Shown here: positions 1-6,135 of the stretch, one piece after another
How the letters are laid out: each line of letters starts with the position of its first letter
How positions within the stretch are numbered: position 1 is the stretch's first letter
Assembly: GCA_015662405.1 (NCBI GenBank)
Contig: DQUE01000115.1
Span: 1-6,135 of the forward strand
Direction: 5' to 3'
DNA from: Sulfurimonas autotrophica
GTDB lineage: Bacteria; Campylobacterota; Campylobacteria; Campylobacterales; Sulfurimonadaceae
Length of the DNA stretch: 6,135 nt
Position numbers and translations under genes: made by a program
Notes under the pieces: model-generated
Told to the model about the DNA's origin: nothing
Databases searched by the model: none
Seen by the model: only the letters and a program-made list of their open reading frames with translations

Positions 1-282
1 AACAAAAATATTATTATGATTTGCAAATAGGTAATTATGAATATCTAAAGAAGATGTAAGCGGTAAAATTCTCTTATCTTGTGTGAGTTTGTAATATGCG
101 GATTTGAGTGCGTTCACTTCGGCATGCGGTTCGCCTGCCCTATGATGTGCTTCAACTGCCAAAAGTTCTCCATATTCCCCTCTTACACTACAACCAACAG
201 CAGGATTTGGATATGTCAGACCTTGATACTTCCAAGCCTCGCTGATTGCAAGATCCATATAAAAGTTATGATCTATTTCCAT
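1..282 (-). CDS. ribD: Riboflavin biosynthesis protein RibD, N-terminal deaminase part (3' end beyond window)
   Basis: The first 94 residues of RibD are visible; the frame is still open at position 1. RibD deaminates the pyrimidine product of GTP cyclohydrolase II and then, through a C-terminal reductase domain not seen here, reduces its ribosyl chain. Supporting motifs are YPNPAVGC (residues 24-31) and the zinc/catalytic HAEVNAL block (H53, E55). The second zinc motif (PCxxxG type) should lie just past the window edge, since the visible end NNIFV resembles the strand that precedes TLEPC in the family. I chose the ATG at 282, inside the end of rimP, because its extra residues (MEIDHNFYMDLA) match the usual RibD opening of the form DxxYMxxA; a second in-frame ATG at 258 is possible. 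No good Shine-Dalgarno is seen, so coupling to rimP is likely. About 20 extra residues separate HAE from the expected second motif compared with E. coli RibD. Confidence 0.9.
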   Translation of the reverse strand, partial: MEIDHNFYMDLAISEAWKYQGLTYPNPAVGCSVRGEYGELLAVEAHHRAGEPHAEVNALKSAYYKLTQDKRILPLTSSLDIHNYLFANHNNIFV

Positions 283-725
283 TCAAAGTAGGTTTTTGCT
301 TTTTTTACAGCATTAAAATCGACTTCGTGTAGCTGCCCATCTTTTTCTACAAAAAGTGTATTGCCTTCAACTTTTACAAGTTTGCCTTTACATTTTTCTT
401 TTGCATCTAACACTAAAGAGACATTTTCCCCTACAGATTTTTTAAAATGATCAAGAGTAGTCAATTTTCTCTCAATTCCAGGACTTCCAACCTCTAATCT
501 ATACTCACCAGAAACAGGAGGTGTAACATCAAGTAAAGGAGAAATAAGATGTGTTAATTCGACACATTGATCAAGGCTGACACTTTTTCTTTTTCCATCT
601 TTACTATCATTGGATATAACACTTACACGAAAAATAGTTTCATCATTTTCATTTACAACAACTGTATCATAAAGCTGTAAATCTACTGATTTTACCATAG
701 ACTCTATGTCATTTTGTAAACTCAT
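273..725 (-). CDS. rimP: Ribosome maturation factor RimP
   Basis: This 150-residue cytoplasmic protein is of normal RimP length. RimP binds the free 30S subunit and assists its late assembly. The signature is the block YRLEVGSPGIERKL (residues 75-88), equivalent to the conserved LEVSSPGxxRPL of the family. It is followed by a C-terminal SH3-like part (about residues 95-150) rich in short beta strands with the pattern GKLVKVEGNTLFVEKDG. The start ATG at 725 overlaps the rbfA stop codon in an ATGA arrangement and is preceded by a good GAGGAG, so both the start and translational coupling are well supported. Its stop overlaps the proposed ribD start by 10 nt. Being directly behind infB and rbfA fits the 30S-maturation role. 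I see nothing broken or odd in it. Confidence 0.95.
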   Translation of the reverse strand: MSLQNDIESMVKSVDLQLYDTVVVNENDETIFRVSVISNDSKDGKRKSVSLDQCVELTHLISPLLDVTPPVSGEYRLEVGSPGIERKLTTLDHFKKSVGENVSLVLDAKEKCKGKLVKVEGNTLFVEKDGQLHEVDFNAVKKAKTYFEWK

Positions 726-1090
726 GATGCATCTCCTCTCTTTTCATTAGCTATTTTTTTAAATAACTCTTCAATATTTTGTGATTTTTTCAACTGCTCA
801 TCAAAGGCAAATGCCAACTTTGGACATCTGTACCAGCCTTGATCTTTTAAACAAAAATCTTCAACTAACGGACGTGCTTTACGAAGTTGTTTCAAATACG
901 TCCGTTTCTCCTCTTCAGTAAAACTACTCGGATCTATATAAACCTTTGCATCACTTCTTCCTCGAGAACACTTTACCTCTACAACACTTAGCGCATGGAG
1001 ACGATTATCATTAAGCTGACTTAGTGCTTCAGGTATAAGTTCAGCTAAAAGCGCCTCTGTTCTTTTTTGCTTTATTTGTGCTTCGTTCAT
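722..1090 (-). CDS. rbfA: 30S ribosome-binding factor RbfA
   Basis: RbfA is a single KH-like domain protein that binds the 30S subunit near 16S rRNA helix 1 and acts in late maturation and cold adaptation. The 122-residue product has the family's usual length and layout. It has an N-terminal helix with a basic QKRTEALL segment (about residues 7-15), the strand SVVEVKCSRGRSDAKVYI (35-52), a helix with LRKARPLVEDF (69-79), and the closing strand PKLAFAFDEQL (90-100) followed by the IEELFKKI helix. The frame is open further upstream to 1162, but that stretch (residues such as MTMCKLVMLL) lies within infB and matches no RbfA N-terminus. I therefore chose the ATG at 1090, four bases after the infB stop. 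The Shine-Dalgarno is weak (an AAGG about 15 bases upstream), which suggests reinitiation after infB. Cysteines at 41, 80 and 89 are not a feature I know of RbfA in general. Confidence 0.93.
   Translation of the reverse strand: MNEAQIKQKRTEALLAELIPEALSQLNDNRLHALSVVEVKCSRGRSDAKVYIDPSSFTEEEKRTYLKQLRKARPLVEDFCLKDQGWYRCPKLAFAFDEQLKKSQNIEELFKKIANEKRGDAS
733..738 (-). promoter_or_regulatory. Ribosome binding site of rimP
   Basis: The minus strand reads GAGGAG, seven bases upstream of the rimP ATG at 725. It lies inside the last codons of rbfA and supports the ATGA-overlap start of rimP. Confidence 0.7.
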
Positions 1091-1094
1091 AGGA

Positions 1095-3722
1095 CTATAA
1101 AGAGACCTTTTGTTCAACTTTTTTAAATGTTTCAATAACATCACCAACTTGCACATCGTCATAGTTAGATATAATTACACCACACTCATAGCCATTACCA
1201 ATCTCTTCAACATCATCTTTGAAGCGTTTAAGTGATACAAGTTCACCCTCGTATGCAACAACACCTTCACGAATAACGCGAACAAGTCCACCACGAATAA
1301 GTTTCCCATCAACGACGAGACATCCGGCAACCATACCTTTTGGTGATTTGAAAACATCTTTTACTTCAGCTTGACCTGTATTTTCTTCAGTAAATTTCGG
1401 TGCCATCATTCCTGTGAGCATACCAGTCATGTCATCTAATAACTGATAAATAATAGAGTATGTTCGAATATCTACATTTCTCTGTTTTGCCAATGCTTTT
1501 ACTGATCCTGTAGGACGAACATTGAATCCAAGTAAAACACAATTTTCAGAGTTACTTACTAACTCCACATCACTCTCTGTAATTCCACCAACACCACTAG
1601 AGATAACATCGATTTTCACTTCGTCATTTCTTAGTTCACTTAATGAACTTCTAATAGCTTCAAGTGAACCATGCACATCAGTTTTAAGAACCACTTTAAG
1701 CGATTTTAATTTTCCTTCTGCGATCATCGATGTCATATCTTCTAACGTTGATTTCGTCGATTTTGAAAGCTCTTTGTTTCGTTCATACTCATAACGCTTA
1801 CGCGCATACTCTTTTGCCTCTTTATCACTACTCATTGCCATCATGATCTCACCTGCAGCAGGCACTTCATTTAACCCTACAACGACAGCAGTATGCGATG
1901 GTCCAACCTCTTTAATTTGCTTAGCATTTTCATTTATAAGTGCTTTTACCCGTCCATAGGAGCTTCCACAGACAACATTATTTCCTACTTTAAGTGTACC
2001 ATTTTGTACAATTACAGTTGCAACAGGTCCTCGTCCTTTTTCCAAAGATGACTCTACAACTGCTGCTTTTGCTGGAGCATTTGGGTTTGCTTTGAGTTCA
2101 AGGACTTCAGCGGTTAAGAGAATATTCTCTAATAAATCATCAATCCCCATCCCCGTTTTTGCTGAAACAGGAACAAATTCAGTATCTCCACCCCAATCAA
2201 CTGGAGAGATACCATGCTCTGCCATTTGTCCTTTTACAAGGTCAGGGTTTGCATTCTCTTTATCCATTTTATTGAGTGCAATAATTATAGGTGCGCCTGA
2301 TTCTTTTGCTATCTTGATAACCTCAAGAGTTTGTGTCTTCACACCATCATCAGCAGCAACCACAATAATAATAACATCGGTAATATCTGTACCACGTTGG
2401 CGCATAGAGCTAAATGCTGCATGACCTGGAGTATCTATAAATGTAATTGCTTTTCCATTTTGTTCAACAGTATAAGCACCAATATGTTGTGTGATTCCAC
2501 CCGCTTCATTTTCAGTTACCTTTGCTTGTCTAATTGCATCAAGCAGTGATGTTTTCCCATGATCAACATGCCCCATAATTGTAACAATAGGTGGTCTCTC
2601 AACTGCATCAGGATCTTCAACTTCAGTTTCTTGAACATAGTTAAATGCATCTTTTGGATCAACAACAGTCACTTCAACACCAAACTCTTCAGAAAGAATT
2701 TCAATTTCATCTGCACCTAAAAAGTCATTTTTAGTCATCATCATTCCAAGATCAAAAAGAACTTTAATAATATCTGACATCGGACGCTTCAGTTTTTCAG
2801 CAAATTCGTAAACACGAATATCCTCAGGAATCTCTACATGTGTAACTACTTCGTCTTCTTGGCTTACTTTTGTGTATTTTTTTCTTCTATCACGAGAAAC
2901 TTTTCTACCGCGTGGTGCCTGTTTTTTATTTGCATTTCGCCCTATAGGTTTTGGTGCTCTTGGTTTTCTTGGTTCCTCTGGAATAATTGGAGCACGCTCT
3001 GTTGCATTAAGATCTAAAAGTGTTACCTGGTCATCCATATCCATAGAAACTTCTGCTAAAGAACCACCAAATATGTCAAGTTTTTTCCCTTGATCTTTTT
3101 TACTTGTTGGAGCTTGTTTTGTTGTTGACTTTTTCTTTCTTTGCAGTTCTGCAAGCGCTTCAGCACTCATTTTCCCATATGAAGATACTGATGCTTGTTT
3201 TTGTGGTGCACTATAGGTCTCTTCAACTTTTGGCTTTTTCTTTTTGACAATTTTTAGATTTGACTTTTTAATCGCAGACCTAGGAGATGTTGTAACAACT
3301 TTTAATGTACTTTTTGAAGTCTCTTTTTTTTCTGCAACTTTTTGAGGTGTCTCTTTCGAAGTCGTCTTCTTTTGTTCTTTTTTAGAAATTTCAGCTATCT
3401 CATCTTTATCAACAACATCCTCTTTTTTAACACTTTGTTCAGAGGAAGTCTCTTCTTTCTCTCTTTTCTTTATCTCTTTCTCTTGTTCTTTAGGAGTATC
3501 ACTGTCCACTTTTTTAGATGTTTTTACAATTTGCGGCTTTTGTGTTTGCGCACTATCATCACCGTTCATTATATAGTTTGCTATGCTTTCTGCTTGTTCC
3601 ATCGTTACTACACTTTGTGCAGATTTTACTTCAAGACCCATCTTTTTTGCTTTTTCTAAAACATCTTTAGAGGCTATTCCTAGCTCTTTTGCAATTTCAT
3701 GTACTCTAACTTTTTCTATCAT
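1095..3722 (-). CDS. infB: Translation initiation factor IF-2
   Basis: IF-2 is the GTPase that brings formyl-Met-tRNA to the 30S start site and promotes 50S joining. The 875-residue protein is complete. An N-terminal IF2_N module (residues 2-51, starting IEKVRVHEIAKELG) is followed by a long charged linker rich in Lys, Glu, Ser and Thr (about 55-290) and a second IF2_N module (about 299-352). The G domain follows, with G1 GHVDHGKT (384-391), GGITQHIGA (408-416, G2), G3 DTPGH (430-434), G4 NKMD (484-487) and G5 SAK (520-522). After it come domain II, a domain III around 675-770, and the C-terminal initiator-tRNA-binding domain ending ECGVIISNYDDVQVGDVIE (846-864). The ATG at 3722 lies inside the end of ylxR and follows a strong AAGGAG, so the start is well supported. 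The linker is the only part unlikely to align between species. Confidence 0.98.
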   Translation of the reverse strand: MIEKVRVHEIAKELGIASKDVLEKAKKMGLEVKSAQSVVTMEQAESIANYIMNGDDSAQTQKPQIVKTSKKVDSDTPKEQEKEIKKREKEETSSEQSVKKEDVVDKDEIAEISKKEQKKTTSKETPQKVAEKKETSKSTLKVVTTSPRSAIKKSNLKIVKKKKPKVEETYSAPQKQASVSSYGKMSAEALAELQRKKKSTTKQAPTSKKDQGKKLDIFGGSLAEVSMDMDDQVTLLDLNATERAPIIPEEPRKPRAPKPIGRNANKKQAPRGRKVSRDRRKKYTKVSQEDEVVTHVEIPEDIRVYEFAEKLKRPMSDIIKVLFDLGMMMTKNDFLGADEIEILSEEFGVEVTVVDPKDAFNYVQETEVEDPDAVERPPIVTIMGHVDHGKTSLLDAIRQAKVTENEAGGITQHIGAYTVEQNGKAITFIDTPGHAAFSSMRQRGTDITDVIIIVVAADDGVKTQTLEVIKIAKESGAPIIIALNKMDKENANPDLVKGQMAEHGISPVDWGGDTEFVPVSAKTGMGIDDLLENILLTAEVLELKANPNAPAKAAVVESSLEKGRGPVATVIVQNGTLKVGNNVVCGSSYGRVKALINENAKQIKEVGPSHTAVVVGLNEVPAAGEIMMAMSSDKEAKEYARKRYEYERNKELSKSTKSTLEDMTSMIAEGKLKSLKVVLKTDVHGSLEAIRSSLSELRNDEVKIDVISSGVGGITESDVELVSNSENCVLLGFNVRPTGSVKALAKQRNVDIRTYSIIYQLLDDMTGMLTGMMAPKFTEENTGQAEVKDVFKSPKGMVAGCLVVDGKLIRGGLVRVIREGVVAYEGELVSLKRFKDDVEEIGNGYECGVIISNYDDVQVGDVIETFKKVEQKVSL

Positions 3723-3969
3723 CAGTGATGATCTCCTTTAGTTTCTTCATAAGTTTATCTTTATTCGGGCTTTTGCATTGGCGCATTAAACCTTTAGAAA
3801 GTTTTTTTTCTTCAAACAGACAACTTTGACATAAATAAAAACTTCTTCCAACACCATGAAAACATATCAATTCGCCATCAAGACATTGTAGTCTTAGCAA
3901 ACTGTTTTGTGCATCTCTTTTTCTACAAATAATACACATTCTCTGAGGTCGATGAAATTTTTTTACCAT
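3706..3969 (-). CDS. ylxR: YlxR-type (DUF448) small nucleic-acid-binding protein
   Basis: This 87-residue basic protein is assigned to the YlxR/DUF448 family from its position directly before infB and its pattern. That pattern is RPQRMCIICRKRD (residues 7-19), a central LLRLQCLDGEL segment (24-34), the GVGRSFYLC turn (39-47, the family's GRGAYVC) and a lysine-rich C-terminal helix. The family fold is thought to bind RNA or DNA; YlxR proteins are reported as nucleoid-associated or RNA-related regulators in Gram-positive bacteria, but the role here is unknown. Two CxxC pairs (C12/C15 and C47/C50) could bind a metal, which is my inference. The ATG at 3969 follows a 30-base gap after thrB with no clear Shine-Dalgarno. 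The last 17 bases overlap infB, suggesting coupled translation. Confidence 0.85.
   Translation of the reverse strand: MVKKFHRPQRMCIICRKRDAQNSLLRLQCLDGELICFHGVGRSFYLCQSCLFEEKKLSKGLMRQCKSPNKDKLMKKLKEIITDDRKS
3733..3738 (-). promoter_or_regulatory. Ribosome binding site of infB
   Basis: The minus strand carries AAGGAG ten bases upstream of the infB ATG at 3722. It sits within the coding sequence of ylxR and is the strongest Shine-Dalgarno in the window, as expected for an abundant translation factor. Confidence 0.75.
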
Positions 3970-3991
3970 TATATCTAAATCTTACTTTATT

Positions 3992-4013
3992 TAATAGCCT
4001 TATCGCGCTATTA
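3992..4013 (-). other. Small inverted repeat over the thrB stop codon
   Basis: Seven-base arms TAATAGC and GCTATTA flank an eight-base loop that includes the thrB TAA stop (4002-4000). No run of U follows on the minus strand, and the stem has only two G-C pairs, so it does not look like an intrinsic terminator. It occupies the only sizeable gap (30 nt) between genes in the window. It may be chance or a weak RNA structure between the thrB part and the translation-factor part of the operon. Confidence 0.3.
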
Positions 4014-4881
4014 TTAAACCATCATTATCAAAATCCAAGACTTTTACTCCAAAATCTGGAAATTTTTGCTTCATTCTGTTTGCTATCATCGCTGAATCAT
4101 CATCATACGTCAGTGAAAAAAATGTCGATCCACTGCCAGAGAGTGTACTCATCAAAGCACCACTTTCATAAGCAACTTTTTGAACGCTGAACAATTCTGG
4201 GAGAGTTTTCATCCTTGCTTTTTGATGAAATCTATCCTGTGCAGCAAGTTTAAGCATCTCCCAATCTTCATTAAAAAAAGCTGCAACTGTAAGTGCAGCA
4301 TGAGAAAGATTATATACTGCATTCTCTTTAGAGTATGATTTGGGAAGTACTGTTCGCGATTTTGATGTGTTCATCTGTTTGTTTGGAATTACGACAACAG
4401 CTTTTAGGTAGTTTGGAAGATGTTTCTTTTGCGAAAAAACTTTATTTTTTTCAACTGTAGCAACAGTAAACCCACCCATAACAGCAGGTGTAATATTATC
4501 AGGGTGTGGCTCATAAACTAAAGCATGATTGAGTATTCTGCGTTTTGAGACCCTTATACCTGCTGCCTCATGAGCTGAAGCGATTGCTGAGACTATTACG
4601 GCAGATGAACTCCCAAGACCACGTGACATTGGAATCTGATTATAAAATGTAAACTTAAAGTTTTGCTTATTTTTTGTCAATCGGTTATAATGCTCATTAA
4701 AAATACTAATAAAAAGGTTGTTCCCTTTTAATCGTGGATTATTTTCCCCTTCACCTTTTATACTTACGCTAAAAAATTTTGATGGGTGAAATTCAACTCT
4801 GTTTCTTAAATCTACTGCTAAACCTAATGTATCAAATCCTGGTCCAAGGTTTGCAGATGTTGCCGGTACGCTTATTGTCAC
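4000..4881 (-). CDS. thrB: Homoserine kinase (GHMP kinase family)
   Basis: The enzyme phosphorylates L-homoserine with ATP to O-phosphohomoserine, the substrate of threonine synthase. The 293 residues match the usual length of ThrB. GHMP-kinase motifs are in order: VPATSANLGPGFD near the N-terminus (residues 5-17), the ATP-binding loop PMSRGLGSSSA (84-94), HPDNITPAVMGG (126-137) and the C-terminal LSGSGST (247-253). The HPDN and PATSANLGPGFD forms distinguish homoserine kinase from other GHMP kinases such as GalK or IspE. Translation starts at a GTG: an in-frame TAA lies only six bases upstream, so no longer form is possible, and AGGA sits at a good distance. The gene begins eight bases after the TsaB-like gene stops. 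It has no pathway link to its translation-factor neighbours. Confidence 0.96.
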   Translation of the reverse strand: MTISVPATSANLGPGFDTLGLAVDLRNRVEFHPSKFFSVSIKGEGENNPRLKGNNLFISIFNEHYNRLTKNKQNFKFTFYNQIPMSRGLGSSSAVIVSAIASAHEAAGIRVSKRRILNHALVYEPHPDNITPAVMGGFTVATVEKNKVFSQKKHLPNYLKAVVVIPNKQMNTSKSRTVLPKSYSKENAVYNLSHAALTVAAFFNEDWEMLKLAAQDRFHQKARMKTLPELFSVQKVAYESGALMSTLSGSGSTFFSLTYDDDSAMIANRMKQKFPDFGVKVLDFDNDGLIIAR

Positions 4882-4887
4882 TAATTA

Positions 4888-4891
4888 TCCT
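4888..4891 (-). promoter_or_regulatory. Ribosome binding site of thrB, overlapping the upstream stop codon
   Basis: AGGA on the minus strand lies six bases before the GTG start at 4881. It overlaps the TAG stop (4892-4890) of the TsaB-like gene. Together with the in-frame TAA at 4887-4885 it fixes GTG as the thrB start and implies that ribosomes ending the upstream gene cover the thrB initiation site. Confidence 0.65.
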
Positions 4892-5348
4892 ATCCAACAG
4901 CACCTATCATATAAAGAGGTGTTGTATTTGTACTAAACTCATTATAATCCAACACATCTGGTAATGTAAATTCTGATTGTGGTGCTGTTTCTATTTTTTG
5001 CGTTTTTATTTCTTGGTCAATTTTAACAAAATATAGCTTTCCAATCGCTTTGATGGGTTGATTTTTATTAAAATAAAAAGCATCTACTGCAAAAAGCGGT
5101 ATTTTTTTCAAAATACTTAACGACTTTAAAAATATATAAGCAACTTTAATTGCCATAAAACTTCCCGGACCGTTAGCATAAAACAATTTTTCTACCTCAT
5201 ATTCATTCAATATATTTTTAAAGATAACCGGAAGAACATCAGAACTTTTTTCATCACTTTGGATTGTAGTTATAAGTCTATTTTCTTGATAGATACCAAT
5301 CTTAATAGGTGAAGTAAGTGTTATACATAAAACATCAACTTTAAGCAT
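4890..5348 (-). CDS. Divergent, short TsaB-like protein (tRNA t6A synthesis, probable)
   Basis: The 152-residue product resembles TsaB, the non-catalytic partner of TsaD in making threonylcarbamoyl-adenosine at position 37 of ANN-decoding tRNAs. The evidence is the block NGPGSF (residues 59-64) followed by IKVAYIFLKSLSILKKIPLF, which parallels the GPGSFTGLR-xGxxxAKGLA-P signature. In addition, DVLPVIFKNIL (37-47) sits where TsaB has its LLPMI helix. It departs from TsaB in lacking the N-terminal AIDTS strand motif (here VLCITLTS), in having MAIK in place of TGLR, and in being about 80 residues shorter than E. coli TsaB, with most of the second half missing. The ATG at 5348 overlaps the end of lpxC by 8 nt. 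The same slot between lpxC and thrB holds a small hypothetical protein in Helicobacter and Campylobacter, as I recall. It could still bind TsaD through its N-terminal half; that is inference. Confidence 0.7.
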   Translation of the reverse strand: MLKVDVLCITLTSPIKIGIYQENRLITTIQSDEKSSDVLPVIFKNILNEYEVEKLFYANGPGSFMAIKVAYIFLKSLSILKKIPLFAVDAFYFNKNQPIKAIGKLYFVKIDQEIKTQKIETAPQSEFTLPDVLDYNEFSTNTTPLYMIGAVG

Positions 5349-6135
5349 ATGCTTTTTCTAACTCTCTTGTTTTTTCTCCAACAAGCTCAACTACTTCATA
5401 ATTGTCTGCATCTTTTAAAAGCTTTATTGTCAGTTTATGGTTCAAATCATGACTCCCAGCCAATGCCTCATAGTTGCCAATAAAATTCATACCAATAAGA
5501 CTCATATCACCAATAGCATCGAGAATCTTATGCCTTACAAACTCATCGCTAAATCGTAAGCCTTCAGGGTTGAGTATCTTTTTCTCATCTAAAACTACTG
5601 CGTTTTCAAGTGAACCGCCAAGTGCTAAACCTTTTGAACGTAAATACTGCACCTCATGCAAAAACCCAAAGGTTCTCGCACGGGAAATCTCATTTTTATA
5701 ACTCTCTTTCGTAAACTTCAAAACATATTCCTGTGTCTGGATCACAGGATGAGGAAACTTAATAGTAAAATCATAGTTCAAATCAGGAGAAGGAGAAAGC
5801 TTTACATACTTTTCACCCTCTTTTATCTCTACCTCTTTTTTAATCATCATCACTTTTTTAGGAATATCAAGTTCTTGTATACCAGCTTCATCTAAAAGCA
5901 TACAAAAACTTGCACTGCTCCCATCCATCACCGGTACTTCATCTGCATCAACAACCACACGAAGATTATCAATTCCATATGCATACACGGCAGATAAAAG
6001 ATGCTCAATAGTAGAGATAACATAATCATCTTTCCCTATTACTGTTGCCATTTTTGTATCAACAACATTTTGAGGAACTAAAGGAATAGAGACATCTACA
6101 TCACTTCTATAAAAGACTATTCCACTGTTTGACTC
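5341..6135 (-). CDS. lpxC: UDP-3-O-acyl-N-acetylglucosamine deacetylase LpxC (5' end beyond window)
   Basis: LpxC is the cytoplasmic zinc hydrolase that removes acetate from UDP-3-O-acyl-GlcNAc, the committed step of lipid A synthesis, so the host has a Gram-negative outer membrane. The last 264 residues are present. The frame runs open to position 6135, and the ATG at 6051 is internal, since the 28 residues before it (including NSGIVFYRSDV and NVVDTK) match the family. By comparison with E. coli, about 34 N-terminal residues are missing. Counted from the window edge, zinc ligand H45 and catalytic E44 lie in STIEHLLSA, zinc ligands H202 and D206 in FVRHKILDAIGD, and the catalytic-type His at 229 in GSHDLNHKL. 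All active-site residues visible are intact. The stop overlaps the next start by 8 nt. Confidence 0.97.
   Translation of the reverse strand, partial: ESNSGIVFYRSDVDVSIPLVPQNVVDTKMATVIGKDDYVISTIEHLLSAVYAYGIDNLRVVVDADEVPVMDGSSASFCMLLDEAGIQELDIPKKVMMIKKEVEIKEGEKYVKLSPSPDLNYDFTIKFPHPVIQTQEYVLKFTKESYKNEISRARTFGFLHEVQYLRSKGLALGGSLENAVVLDEKKILNPEGLRFSDEFVRHKILDAIGDMSLIGMNFIGNYEALAGSHDLNHKLTIKLLKDADNYEVVELVGEKTRELEKAYA

Noticed and set aside
79..291. Plus-strand 70-codon frame rich in cysteine and phenylalanine
   Set aside because: It is antisense to ribD, whose PNPAVGC and HAEVNAL motifs prove the minus-strand reading.
1088..1162. A longer rbfA frame beginning inside infB
   Set aside because: The additional 24 residues do not look like RbfA, they lie within the well-conserved end of infB, and the ATG at 1090 gives the family's usual length.
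2092..2424. Plus-strand 110-codon open frame
   Set aside because: It lies opposite the conserved G domain of infB, and its sequence is explained by that gene.
3342..3659. Plus-strand 105-codon open frame rich in Phe, Leu and Arg, resembling a membrane protein
   Set aside because: It is the reverse of the lysine- and glutamate-rich IF-2 linker; AAA/GAA codons read as TTT/TTC on the other strand. It has no family motif.
3992..4013. Rho-independent terminator after thrB
   Set aside because: The stem is short and AT-rich and no U tract follows on the minus strand, so it is listed only as an inverted repeat.
5341..6051. lpxC beginning at the ATG at 6051
   Set aside because: The frame continues upstream to the window edge with residues matching LpxC (NSGIVFYRSDV, NVVDTK), so this methionine is internal.

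Overview
The window is an ordinary, densely packed, AT-rich chromosomal segment in which every gene I can support lies on the minus strand. In transcription order (high to low coordinates) they are: lpxC (5' end outside the window), a short TsaB-like gene, thrB, a ylxR-type (DUF448) gene, infB, rbfA, rimP and ribD (3' end outside the window). From memory, the order lpxC / short protein / thrB / DUF448 / infB / rbfA / rimP is the same as Helicobacter pylori HP1052-HP1046 and Campylobacter jejuni Cj0132-Cj0138. The source is therefore very probably a member of the Campylobacterota. The ribD continuation and the look of the proteins suggest a free-living, Sulfurimonas- or Arcobacter-like member rather than Helicobacter; the genus is a guess.

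Layout: 6135-5341 carries lpxC (lipid A synthesis). 5348-4890 is the TsaB-like gene (tRNA t6A pathway, divergent). 4881-4000 is thrB (threonine synthesis). 3969-3706 is ylxR, 3722-1095 infB, 1090-722 rbfA and 725-273 rimP, together a translation initiation and 30S-maturation block. 282-1 is the N-terminal deaminase part of ribD (riboflavin synthesis). Successive genes either overlap (by 8, 17, 4 and 10 nt) or are 4, 8 and 30 nt apart, so the set looks like one translationally coupled operon. I see no convincing terminator or promoter. No stretch of 300 bases lacks a gene.

The translation genes work together: IF2 places initiator tRNA on the 30S subunit, RbfA and RimP help mature the 30S, and YlxR is an RNA-binding-type small protein usually found beside infB. 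The lpxC, thrB and ribD genes share the transcript without sharing a pathway. I found no mobile element, CRISPR array, RNA gene or novel system. The points most worth a second look are the degenerate, shortened TsaB-like protein, an insertion in the RibD deaminase domain, and a four-cysteine arrangement in the YlxR protein.
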